From Alcaligenaceae bacterium (GTDB lineage Bacteria; Pseudomonadota; Gammaproteobacteria; Burkholderiales; Burkholderiaceae_B), in the NCBI GenBank assembly GCA_013416445.1, contig JACCER010000017.1, forward strand, positions 1 through 64,000: a stretch of 64,000 bases of DNA. The letters are read 5' to 3'. Shown piece by piece: positions 44,419 through 52,081 of this stretch (position 1 is the first letter of the stretch; each line of letters starts with the position of its first letter). The position numbers and the translations under genes were made by a program. The notes under the pieces were generated by a model that was not told the DNA's origin, ran no database searches, and worked only from the letters and a program-made list of their open reading frames with translations.

Positions 44419-46737
44419 ATGACGATTCATAAGATATCGCTGTGGCCGTGGGTACTATGTTTAGCCATGGCGGGGCCGGCATGGGCTCAGTTGGATACGG
44501 ATTGGATTTATAACGAGGCGCAGTGGGGTTCACCCGATGCGCCTTTTGTTTTTTCAGGCAGTACGCTGTACACCGCCGGCACTTTCGAGTCTGGCCGCCA
44601 GGTGCTGATAGGCGACAGCGCGGCGGAGATTCATGTGCAAGAGGGGACTCGCTTGCATTTGAGTGGCGTCATTTCCAATGCGGAAGCCGGCATGTTCGGT
44701 CTGCAGAAATTTGGGCCAGGCACCTTGGCGCTGTCTGGCCAGAACACTTACCAGGGTAATACGCAATTGCATGAAGGCACGCTATATGTGGCGGGCCAGG
44801 ATGCACTGGGGCGCCACAGCAATACCTTATTGGCCCATCAGGGCAGTGCTGTGCATTACGCTGACGGGGCCACGCTGTTCAATCAGCAGCATTTGCGGGA
44901 AAACAGTGCAGTGCCCGACGCCAGCGTTGAATGGCGGGTGGATAGCGGCGTAGCCATACAGGCGGGTACGGTGCTGGGTTCGGCGCCTGTTGTAAAGCAG
45001 GGCTTGGGGACGCTGCGCCTGACCGGGATCGCCGCCAGTTATCCGGCCTATTTCACGGTGAATCAGGGGGCGTTGGCGGTGGAATGGCATCTTGCCGGTT
45101 CGGTGCAGGTTAACCAGGGTGCGCGCCTGGAAGGCAGCGGCACGGTGCGTTCGGCAACAATACAGCCTGGCGGGGTGCTGTCGCCGGGCAGTGGCAAGGG
45201 CGATACGGCGGTATTCACAGTAACCGACCAGCTGGAATTCCAGCCGGGCGCGGTGTTCGAGCTTGACGCCAGGGCGTCGGGTGAGGCCGACCTTGTGCAG
45301 GTGGCGGGCAAGGCGCTACTGGATGGCCAGGTCATGACGCGGGCGGAAGCGGGTAAATGGCGGTCTCGTACAAGTTATACCGTGCTGCAGGCGCTTGATG
45401 GTTTTGATGGCACGCAATTCGCATCCACGACAACCAATCTGCCTTTTTTAAAACCTGTATTAAGCTACGACGATCAAAATGTCTACTTGCGCCTGGAGCG
45501 CAACCGCAGGCCACTGGTTGATGTCGCTGAAACACCGACCGAGAAAGAGGTAGCTGAAGTGGTGGATATCCTTGTGCCTGATATTGCGCCCAATGTACCC
45601 CCCGATCTTGTCATTGACGCTAAGCCTGAGGTCGTGCTTGAAAATCTGGAACCCGTCATCTACGAAGAAATCGTCGTGATGAACGAGCCGCAGGCCAGGG
45701 AAGCGTTCAAACAGTTGTCAGGCAGTTGGGTGGCGTCGGTTCGGTCTGCCATGCTGGAAGACAGCCGGTTTGTGCGCGAGGCAGTGCTGCAGAACACAGG
45801 CTTTTCAGCGGCGGTTTGGGCTGGGCCGGAAAACCAGGGTAGGCAGGAGCGCCGGCATACGCCGCGGATGTGGTCGCAGGCTTTTTATTCTTCCGCAGAG
45901 CGCGCTGAGCAAGGCGGCACACCCGCCGATACGCGCGATATTGGCGGTCTGGTGTTGGGCCTGGAGCAGCCGCTTAATGCCGATTGGCGGGTAGGCGGCT
46001 TCATGGGCGCCCAGCATAGCACTATGCGGCGTCACCAGGCCATGGCCAGTGCGCGTATCGACAGCCTGCATGCGGGGCTGAGCCTGGCGGGCCGTTGGCG
46101 CGATGTGGACCTGATACTGGGTGTTGCGCGCACTTGGCACAAGATCCGCAGCCAGCGCACGGTGGCCGTGGCCGGCTTGCATGATGCCATATCGGGAAAC
46201 TACCGGGGGCGCACCTTGCAGGTGTTTGGCGAGTTGGCGCTGCCCGTGCGCTGGTTGGGCAAGGCGCTGGTGAAAATGGGTTCGTCTATTTTGTCTGTTG
46301 AGCCGGCCACCACGGTAAGCCCTTTTGTTCGCATGGCATGGGTGCGGGCTGACGCCACCGGATTCAAGGAAAGTGGTGGCGCGGCGGCGTTGGCGGTGTT
46401 TCCGCAAAGTCAGACCGCCTTGCTGTCCGCTGTTGGGCTGCGTGCCGAGCACGATATTGAAACAGGCGCTGGCATGGCCAAGCTGCGAGGCGAACTGGCC
46501 TGGCATCATGCCGGCGGCAATCTGCGCGCGTTCAGCCGTCAACGCTTCAAAGACGGCGCTGGGCAAGGCATGTTTGTATCAGAAGGCCTGCCGCTGGCGC
46601 GCCAGGCCTGGTCGCTGAAGCTGGGCGTCGTTGCAAACCTGAGCAGGCGGGTAAGCCTGGGCATGGGCTATGCCGGGCAGTTTTCCTCACGCAGGCAGGA
46701 TCACGGCGCCAGCCTGAATATGGCGTGGGTGTTTTGA
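44419..46737 (+). CDS. Autotransporter (type Va) with passenger and outer-membrane beta-barrel
   Basis: A 772-aa protein. It has a signal peptide (cleaved after GPAWA near residue 23), a short beta-helical passenger (about 25-360) with a passenger-associated repeat (GPGTLALSGQNTYQGNTQL, LHEGTLYVAGQDALG) and GVLSPGSG. An acidic Pro/Val-rich linker spans 365-430, and a C-terminal autotransporter barrel from about 475 ends in MAWVF with the typical terminal Phe. The passenger is small and has no enzyme motif I recognise; a surface adhesin, as in Bordetella autotransporters, is possible. GGAG lies 9 bases before the start. Confidence 0.88.
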   Translation: MTIHKISLWPWVLCLAMAGPAWAQLDTDWIYNEAQWGSPDAPFVFSGSTLYTAGTFESGRQVLIGDSAAEIHVQEGTRLHLSGVISNAEAGMFGLQKFGPGTLALSGQNTYQGNTQLHEGTLYVAGQDALGRHSNTLLAHQGSAVHYADGATLFNQQHLRENSAVPDASVEWRVDSGVAIQAGTVLGSAPVVKQGLGTLRLTGIAASYPAYFTVNQGALAVEWHLAGSVQVNQGARLEGSGTVRSATIQPGGVLSPGSGKGDTAVFTVTDQLEFQPGAVFELDARASGEADLVQVAGKALLDGQVMTRAEAGKWRSRTSYTVLQALDGFDGTQFASTTTNLPFLKPVLSYDDQNVYLRLERNRRPLVDVAETPTEKEVAEVVDILVPDIAPNVPPDLVIDAKPEVVLENLEPVIYEEIVVMNEPQAREAFKQLSGSWVASVRSAMLEDSRFVREAVLQNTGFSAAVWAGPENQGRQERRHTPRMWSQAFYSSAERAEQGGTPADTRDIGGLVLGLEQPLNADWRVGGFMGAQHSTMRRHQAMASARIDSLHAGLSLAGRWRDVDLILGVARTWHKIRSQRTVAVAGLHDAISGNYRGRTLQVFGELALPVRWLGKALVKMGSSILSVEPATTVSPFVRMAWVRADATGFKESGGAAALAVFPQSQTALLSAVGLRAEHDIETGAGMAKLRGELAWHHAGGNLRAFSRQRFKDGAGQGMFVSEGLPLARQAWSLKLGVVANLSRRVSLGMGYAGQFSSRRQDHGASLNMAWVF

Positions 46738-46738
46738 A

Positions 46739-47008
46739 TTGAGGCGGCGGCTGGCTGAGGATGAGGTCGATATCCCAATTCCGCGTTCTATCAACTACCA
46801 TCGAGCCAATCCAGACTTTGCTGACGGAGTCTGGGCACTAATAGAGGTGGATACGGCCAAATATGATGGCCGCACCGAGAAAATAAATATCACTCTGCCC
46901 CGCAGGCTGCTTGCAAAAATTGATAATTACGCCAAACAGCACCATCAAACACGCAGCGGCTTTTTGGCCGAAGCGGCCAGGACGGCAATGAAGTCGCCGA
47001 CTCAATGA
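46739..47008 (+). pseudogene. hicB: HicB antitoxin remnant (N-terminal half missing)
   Basis: The 89-codon frame carries the C-terminal half of a HicB antitoxin: LAEDEVDIPIPRSINYHR, WALIEVDTAKYDGRTEKIN and the DNA-binding LPRRLLAKIDNYAKQHHQTR followed by SGFLAEAAR. The N-terminal RNase H-like half (about 50 residues) and the hicA toxin are absent; the frame has only a TTG one base after the autotransporter stop. It is therefore a leftover, perhaps still transcribed from the autotransporter promoter. Confidence 0.8.
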
Positions 47009-47046
47009 GCAATGGCGCGTAATTTGCCCCAGTCACCATAAGTTAT

Positions 47047-47075
47047 TTGTGCTTCCACGCCGTAGCGTGTAACAT
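47047..47075 (+). promoter_or_regulatory. Candidate promoter of the riboswitch-oxidoreductase transcript
   Basis: TTGTGC (47047-47052), 17-base spacer, TAACAT (47070-47075), about 24 bases before the first riboswitch stem. Confidence 0.5.
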
Positions 47076-47098
47076 AATGCAGTCGAAAAAAGCTTATG

Positions 47099-47277
47099 CA
47101 GAAGAGCCTTGTACCGTTGTACAAGCGCCGACGGAGCAACCGCCCCGGAAACTCTCAGGCAACAGGACTGCATGCGGCTAGACAATCTGGAGAGCGGCGC
47201 TTGGGCGCGCCCACCGAAGGGGAACTGTTCGCCACTGGCGTAATAGTGAAACTCTCAGGTACCAAGACAGATGGGGT
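47099..47277 (+). ncRNA. Tandem glycine riboswitch
   Basis: Two glycine aptamers in series. The first contains GCGCCGACGGAGCAACC and AAACTCTCAGGCAACAGGAC; the second contains GGAGAG, CCCACCGAAGGGGAACTG and AAACTCTCAGGTACCAAGAC, ending in AGATGGGG. These are the conserved cores of the gcvT-type riboswitch. The RNA ends about 44 bases before the ATG of the downstream oxidoreductase gene. Glycine binding usually turns such genes on, allowing glycine to be broken down. No separate terminator hairpin is obvious, so control may act at the ribosome site. Confidence 0.92.
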
Positions 47278-47320
47278 GCGGTCGCCATAAGGCGGCGGCT
47301 ACCTTTTGCCTGGGACCATC

Positions 47321-48574
47321 ATGCATCATATTGCCATTATTGGCGCTGGTATCACCGGCGTTACCTCTGCGTACGCGCTGCGCAAGCTTGGTTACGACGT
47401 CACTGTTATCGATAAGCAGCGCTATTGCGCCATGGAAACCTCGTTCGCTAACGGTGGCCAATTGTCGGCCTGCAATGCCGAAGTCTGGAACAACGTTAGT
47501 ACCCTGATCAAGGGCATGCGCTGGATGTTTACCCGCGATGCGCCGCTGCTGGTCAACCCCATGCCCAGTTGGCACAAGTATTCCTGGATGGCGGAATTTG
47601 TGCGTAACGTCAGCAATTATCGTCAAAACACTATACAAACAACGCGTCTTGCCATTGAGGCTCGCGAGCATCTTTACCGCATGGCTAAAGATGAAAACAT
47701 TGATTTCGACCTCGAGCAGCGCGGTATTCTGCACGTCTACCATGATCGCAAAAGCTTTGATGTGGCCAGGCGTGTAAATGCCTTGTTGCAAGAGGGCGGC
47801 CTTGAACGGCACGAGGTTACGTCCGCGGAAGCGCGCAATATCGAGCCGGCTCTGCAACAAGACTGCTACGGCGGCTTTTTCACACCTTCGGACGCAACCG
47901 GCGATATTCATAAGTTCACCCGTGGGTTGGCTGCGGCTTGCAAGCGTAAGGGTGTGAATTTCCTGATGGATGCCGAGGTCCAGACGATTGCCTCAGTTGG
48001 GCAGCAAGGGCATCAGTTGGTGCTCAAGCAAGTCAGCAGTGGCGAAGAGCACCGCCTGGATGCCGATGCCGTGGTGGTATGCGCGGGTGCGGCCAGCCGG
48101 CGCTTTGCCTCGATGCTGGGCGACAGGGTCAATATTTATCCGGTCAAGGGCTATTCAATTACCGTTAACCTGCGGGACGAAGCCAGCGTACAGGCTACGC
48201 CTTGGGTTAGCTTGCTGGACGAGGAAGCCAAGATCGTTACCAGCCGCTTGGGCCGTGATCGTTTCCGGGTTGCAGGTACGGCGGAATTCAATGGTTTCAA
48301 TAAAGACATTCGTGCTGACCGCACCCAGCCCCTGACCGATTGGGTCAGGCGCAGCTTTCCGGGTATTGATACTTCGGCTGTTGTGCCATGGGCGGGTTTA
48401 CGCCCGATGATGCCAGACATGATGCCGCGTGTGCGTGCGGGCAAGCGCCCAGGGGTCTTTTACAATACCGGGCACGGTCACCTGGGGTGGACGCTTTCAC
48501 CGATAACCGCGCAAATGCTGGTTGATACGGTGCAAGAGCATTTAAACCCGCAGGCCGAGCCGGTTTTGGCGTAA
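47321..48574 (+). CDS. dadA: D-amino acid dehydrogenase / FAD-dependent glycine-type oxidoreductase
   Basis: A 417-aa FAD enzyme with the dinucleotide-binding HIAIIGAGITGVTSAYALRK at the N-terminus, ETSFANGGQLSACNAEVWN, and the C-terminal VPWAGLRPMMPDMMPRV and YNTGHGHLGWTLSP, all standard for DadA-type proteins. It oxidatively deaminates D-amino acids, passing electrons to the respiratory chain. The ATG at 47321 is chosen over an in-frame TTG at 47306. Control by a glycine riboswitch suggests that glycine, or a compound that gives rise to it, is a relevant substrate in this organism. Confidence 0.85.
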   Translation: MHHIAIIGAGITGVTSAYALRKLGYDVTVIDKQRYCAMETSFANGGQLSACNAEVWNNVSTLIKGMRWMFTRDAPLLVNPMPSWHKYSWMAEFVRNVSNYRQNTIQTTRLAIEAREHLYRMAKDENIDFDLEQRGILHVYHDRKSFDVARRVNALLQEGGLERHEVTSAEARNIEPALQQDCYGGFFTPSDATGDIHKFTRGLAAACKRKGVNFLMDAEVQTIASVGQQGHQLVLKQVSSGEEHRLDADAVVVCAGAASRRFASMLGDRVNIYPVKGYSITVNLRDEASVQATPWVSLLDEEAKIVTSRLGRDRFRVAGTAEFNGFNKDIRADRTQPLTDWVRRSFPGIDTSAVVPWAGLRPMMPDMMPRVRAGKRPGVFYNTGHGHLGWTLSPITAQMLVDTVQEHLNPQAEPVLA

Positions 48575-48634
48575 TGGTTTTGCGGTGTTGTTTTTGTCGG
48601 GTTACGGGCCTTGAGCCCTAACCCGAACTATGGG

Positions 48635-49444
48635 TCAAGCGCCGAACACGTCGTTCAGGCTGTGGGCATCCAAAATATTGAATGACCAGGTTTCCAGTTG
48701 GGCAGGCGTAGCCGTCAGGATGCGTTGTTGCAGGCTGTTGGGCAAGGGGCCGAACTTGCGTGCTAGCTGGCGTTGCAGCAGGCCGGCTTCGCCCTCAAGC
48801 CTGCCTTTGTACAAGCCCTTTTCTATACCGCGTGCTTCGCTGCGGCGTTCTATGCTGGTAACGTAGGTCACGCTATGCTCCTTTTCTATTTCGGCGAGCG
48901 CCTGTTCAAAGGCGGGTTCCAGGTTCTCGGGCAAGGCCATCATCCAGTCTATGATGCGCAGCATCTGCAGGAAGGTGTCTCGGGTATGCAGGTGCCGGTA
49001 CATGAGCCGGGCGATGCGGGTTTTGGAGGCCAGGCGCCTGGCGCTGTCGCGCGTGGTTTGCTGGGCCTGCAACTGCGCCATGACCACTAGCGCGAAAGGG
49101 TTGCCGGCGGCCTCTTTTTCCAGCTCGCTCCAACGTGCCAACCATTCAGCTAAGTGTACGACAGGAAAGCGAAATTGCCCACTGCTGCCTTGTGGGTCGC
49201 CCCAAGTATGGATCAGGTGCGAGGCCTGGCCACGGCTTTCGGTGAGTACCCCCAGATTCACGACATGGATATGCTGCCTGCAGCGCAGACCCGCTTGAGT
49301 TTCGTTGCGCAGGCAGCCATGGGGTAAGTCCTGACAGGATAAGCGCGAGGCTTTTACTGTAGAGGACTTGGTCGCTAAGAAATAGTCGTATTGCCTGGCA
49401 ATGTCCGTTGTGGAAAATACCTGGAACGGTCTTGTGGCAAACAT
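48635..49444 (-). pseudogene. Rpn-family nuclease/putative transposase, 5'-truncated copy
   Basis: The 269-codon frame contains the middle and C-terminal parts of an Rpn-family protein: FPVVHLAEWLARWSELEKEA, NPFALVVMAQLQAQ, LIDWMMALPENL-type and SVTYVTSIERRSEARGIEKG, and a C-terminal DUF4351-like LLQRQLARKFGPLPNSLQQR. The nuclease core seen at 1-277 (HIEIQG) is missing, and the first 65 residues do not look like the family, suggesting deletion plus frame damage. AlkB begins 17 bases further upstream. It is probably non-functional. Confidence 0.65.
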
Positions 49445-49460
49445 CGGATCTGATCACACC

Positions 49461-50105
49461 TTAGCCAGCCTTGCGAAACGTCATATTGATGCGGCGCACA
49501 CCCAGTAACGGGTGGTTTTCTTCTTTAAGCGGCATAACACCGTGATAGCGCATGCGATCGGCTCCGCCCCATACTGCCACGTCGCCATGAAACAGCGGTA
49601 TGCGCTGGGTTTTGTCGCTGCGCTGATGGCCGCCAAATAGAAACATGGCCGGTATCCCCAGCGACACTGACACTATCGGCTCACGAAAATCTTTCTCGTT
49701 TTTGTCTTGGTGCAAGCTAAGGCGATTGCCCGGCAGGTAGCGATTGATCAGACAAGCGTCGGGCTGGAAATTATCGAAGCCAGCCGCTGCCGCCGCAAGA
49801 CTGGCCAAGCGCAGGAAAACTGCCGGCATGGCGGGCCACGCAAGCCCTGTAGCAGGGTCGTGCGCGGCGTAGCGGTAGCCTCGGCGATCGGAGGTCCAGC
49901 CTAATGCGCCGCAATTGGTCAGGGCGACCGATATGGTGTGGCCGCCCGCCGTTACCATGTTGCGTAACGGTGCAGCGCTGGCAATGTGTTCAATTTCAGG
50001 CAGCAGTTCGGGAACATAAGGCAGCGCAAAGCCACGCAAGACGCAAGCCTGTTCACCCAGACTGTCGCGGGTGCCAATAAGCGTAGAGGCAAGCAGATCA
50101 AACAT
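49461..50105 (-). CDS. alkB: DNA oxidative demethylase AlkB
   Basis: A 214-aa Fe(II)/2-oxoglutarate dioxygenase with NRYLPGNRLSLHQDKNEKDF (the HxD iron ligands), WGGADRMRYHGV (second His) and the C-terminal RRINMTFRKAG with the 2-oxoglutarate-binding Arg. It repairs 1-methyladenine and 3-methylcytosine in DNA. No Ada protein is encoded next to it. Confidence 0.93.
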   Translation of the reverse strand: MFDLLASTLIGTRDSLGEQACVLRGFALPYVPELLPEIEHIASAAPLRNMVTAGGHTISVALTNCGALGWTSDRRGYRYAAHDPATGLAWPAMPAVFLRLASLAAAAAGFDNFQPDACLINRYLPGNRLSLHQDKNEKDFREPIVSVSLGIPAMFLFGGHQRSDKTQRIPLFHGDVAVWGGADRMRYHGVMPLKEENHPLLGVRRINMTFRKAG

Positions 50106-50226
50106 AGGCTGTTATGTGCGTTTCAATTTTCGGGGCATGGTATTTGACGTTAACACTGTCACCATTTAACAGTTTGATTTTATAATGAATTTTTGTTGAT
50201 CGGCGTGTTATCAAACATGCGCAATC

Positions 50227-50273
50227 ATGAAAATGATAATGGCTCGCTGCTGTATTGTTGGTGGTGGCCCTGC
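50227..50273 (+). pseudogene. Stump of an FAD-dependent oxidoreductase gene
   Basis: An ATG at 50227 (with others in frame at 50233 and 50239) opens MARCCIVGGGPA, the start of an FAD Rossmann domain (GxGxxG) as found in UbiH/PHBH-like oxidoreductases. After GGGPA the match stops at about 50273 and the sequence runs into the 3' end of the converging rlmF gene. The bases ATCATGAAAATGATAATGG just before look partly like a Fur box. It seems that a gene start survived a deletion that removed the rest. Confidence 0.5.
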
Positions 50274-50291
50274 CGACAAACAACGCCACCA

Positions 50292-51221
50292 TTACACCCA
50301 GCGTTCACGCCAGGCGCGTTGCGCAGCGCCATGCAGGAAGGTCCAGGCAACAAAGCGGCTTTTCTTTTGGCCTTGCGCCATTTCCACCGTACGTACGGCG
50401 ACAGCGCCTATTTTCTTCAGACGGTACAGCACATCGGGCAAATTGGATGCCTTGGATATCAGCGTGCTGAACCAGAATACCCGGTTATGGAACTCAACGC
50501 TTTCTTCTATCATGCGTTGTACAAACAGGGCTTCGCCACCATCGCACCATAATTCTGTGCCTTGGCCGCCAAAATTCAATACCGGCGCCTTGTGCCTGGG
50601 TTGGCCTTTGCCCAGCCCGCGCCATTTGCGCTGAGAGCTGCTTTCCGCTTCGTAGGCCGATGCATGGAAAGGTGGGTTGCAAAGGCTGAGGTCCAAGCAT
50701 TCGCCAGTATTGAGCACACCGTGGAAAAAATGCTTGTGTGACCTTTGCCGACGTACTTCCATAGCTTGGGCGAGGCCGTCATTGGCCTGGATAATGGTAT
50801 TCGCCGAAGCCAGCGCTTTGGGGTCGATGTCAGACCCCAGGAACTGCCAGCCGTATTCGGCATGGCCGATAAGAGGGTAGATCAAGTTGGCGCCTACGCC
50901 GATATCCAGCACGCTGACTGCGGGGCCTTGCGGGATGGCGCCGGCATTGCTTTGTGCCAGCAAGTCGGCAAGATAATGCAGATAATCGGCGCGGCCAGGA
51001 ATAGGCGGGCACAGATAGTGATCCGGGATATCCCAGTGCTCGATGCCATAGTATGTTTTCAGCAGGGCACGGTTCAGGGCCTTGACCGAGCTTGGATTGG
51101 CGAAATTGATACTGGAGTCGCCATTGGGTGTGATGATGACAGCGGTGGCCAGTGCGGGGCTGTCTTTGATCAGCAGGGCAAAATCATAGCGGCCCTGATG
51201 ACGATTGCGCGGATGCAGCAA
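50292..51221 (-). CDS. rlmF: 23S rRNA (adenine(1618)-N6)-methyltransferase
   Basis: A 309-aa RlmF with [37 protein letters not shown], the AdoMet-binding [16 protein letters not shown] and the N6-adenine methyltransferase motif [12 protein letters not shown] (NPPF). It modifies A1618 of 23S rRNA. It is convergent with the oxidoreductase stump at 50227 and followed in the same direction by nothing else. Confidence 0.93.
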   Translation of the reverse strand: MLHPRNRHQGRYDFALLIKDSPALATAVIITPNGDSSINFANPSSVKALNRALLKTYYGIEHWDIPDHYLCPPIPGRADYLHYLADLLAQSNAGAIPQGPAVSVLDIGVGANLIYPLIGHAEYGWQFLGSDIDPKALASANTIIQANDGLAQAMEVRRQRSHKHFFHGVLNTGECLDLSLCNPPFHASAYEAESSSQRKWRGLGKGQPRHKAPVLNFGGQGTELWCDGGEALFVQRMIEESVEFHNRVFWFSTLISKASNLPDVLYRLKKIGAVAVRTVEMAQGQKKSRFVAWTFLHGAAQRAWRERWV

Positions 51222-51261
51222 AACGGGATTGCCTTAGAGTATATATAAATTAAGTCATGAA

Positions 51262-51287
51262 AAAAGCCCGCTGGAAAGCGGGCTTTT
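51262..51287 (-). terminator. Terminator of the cold-shock gene
   Basis: An 11-base-pair stem (AAAAGCCCGCT and AGCGGGCTTTT) with a four-base loop, 18 bases after the cspA stop. T-runs on both strands make it bidirectional. Confidence 0.9.
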
Positions 51288-51304
51288 CATCAACCAGTTA
51301 TGTT

Positions 51305-51514
51305 TTAGATAACTTGGATGTTTTTGGCTTGTGGGCCTTTTTGGCCTTCAGCTGCTTCGTAAGAAACACGTTGGTTTTCTTCGAGCGACTTGTAACCTGT
51401 GCCGACGATGTCGGTGTGGTGAGCAAACAAATCTTTGCCACCGGCTTCTGGTGTAATGAAACCAAAGCCCTTTTCGTTGTTAAACCACTTAACAATACCA
51501 GTTTCTGTTGCCAT
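51305..51514 (-). CDS. Cold-shock protein, CspA family
   Basis: A 69-aa cold-shock domain protein ([20 protein letters not shown] at the start, with the RNP1 KGFGFI motif; RNP2-like DLFAHHTDI). It is an RNA chaperone that binds single-stranded nucleic acid. The usual VFVHFSAI is here LFAHHTDI, a variant common in betaproteobacteria. GGGAT lies shortly before the start, and a long AT-rich leader upstream would fit cold-responsive control. Confidence 0.95.
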   Translation of the reverse strand: MATETGIVKWFNNEKGFGFITPEAGGKDLFAHHTDIVGTGYKSLEENQRVSYEAAEGQKGPQAKNIQVI

Positions 51515-52081
51515 TTCTTGCGATCCCTAAAAAGACGAGCGACATGCTCTGCAAAAGACTGTCAAGGCGTGGAGATTTGAGCAAAAAAGTACAGTTTTTT
51601 CTGATACTGGTTTGTGCTAACTTCAACGAACTTGAAAACCTATTTAGAAATGTAAACCTATCGGCGCATAAAGTCCAGACGAAGACGCTACTTTTTGTTA
51701 CGAAGTAGTGGGCTTTACAACACAAATTGCCGTTTAAGCCCTATTTTGGCTGTTGAGGCATCAAAAACTGGGGTGCTATCGGGGCGATGGCCCTGGCCGT
51801 GCAAGCCGTTGCTGGGGTTTGTGTGGCACCTTTGCAACATGCGCAAGCCTGATCCGACAAACATAAGCCTAATAGTAAGCCAGCTCCAAAGTAACAAATC
51901 CAAAAAATATGTCAATAATAAACATTTCCATTCAACTTAATGTTACTTTTGTATGAGTTCCAAACTAAGTATCTTTAATCGCCATATCGGGACCAAGCAT
52001 TGCGCCAAGCTTGCGAATCTGGCTTTCATCATTTACCCATTTCGATGTGTGCATGGCGGATGATTTGGATATGTTCTTACC
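51515..52081. other. Gap between cspA and the MASE3-GGDEF-EAL gene
   Basis: About 570 bases without a gene. The left 170 bases should hold the cspA leader and promoter. An inverted repeat (AAGTAACA at 51889-51896 and TGTTACTT at 51941-51948) lies in the AT-rich part before the next gene and may be regulatory. No RNA family was recognised. Confidence 0.5.

Noticed and set aside
47255-47911. 218-codon minus-strand frame opposite the DadA-like gene
   Set aside because: Overlaps the riboswitch and the FAD-binding domain; shadow.
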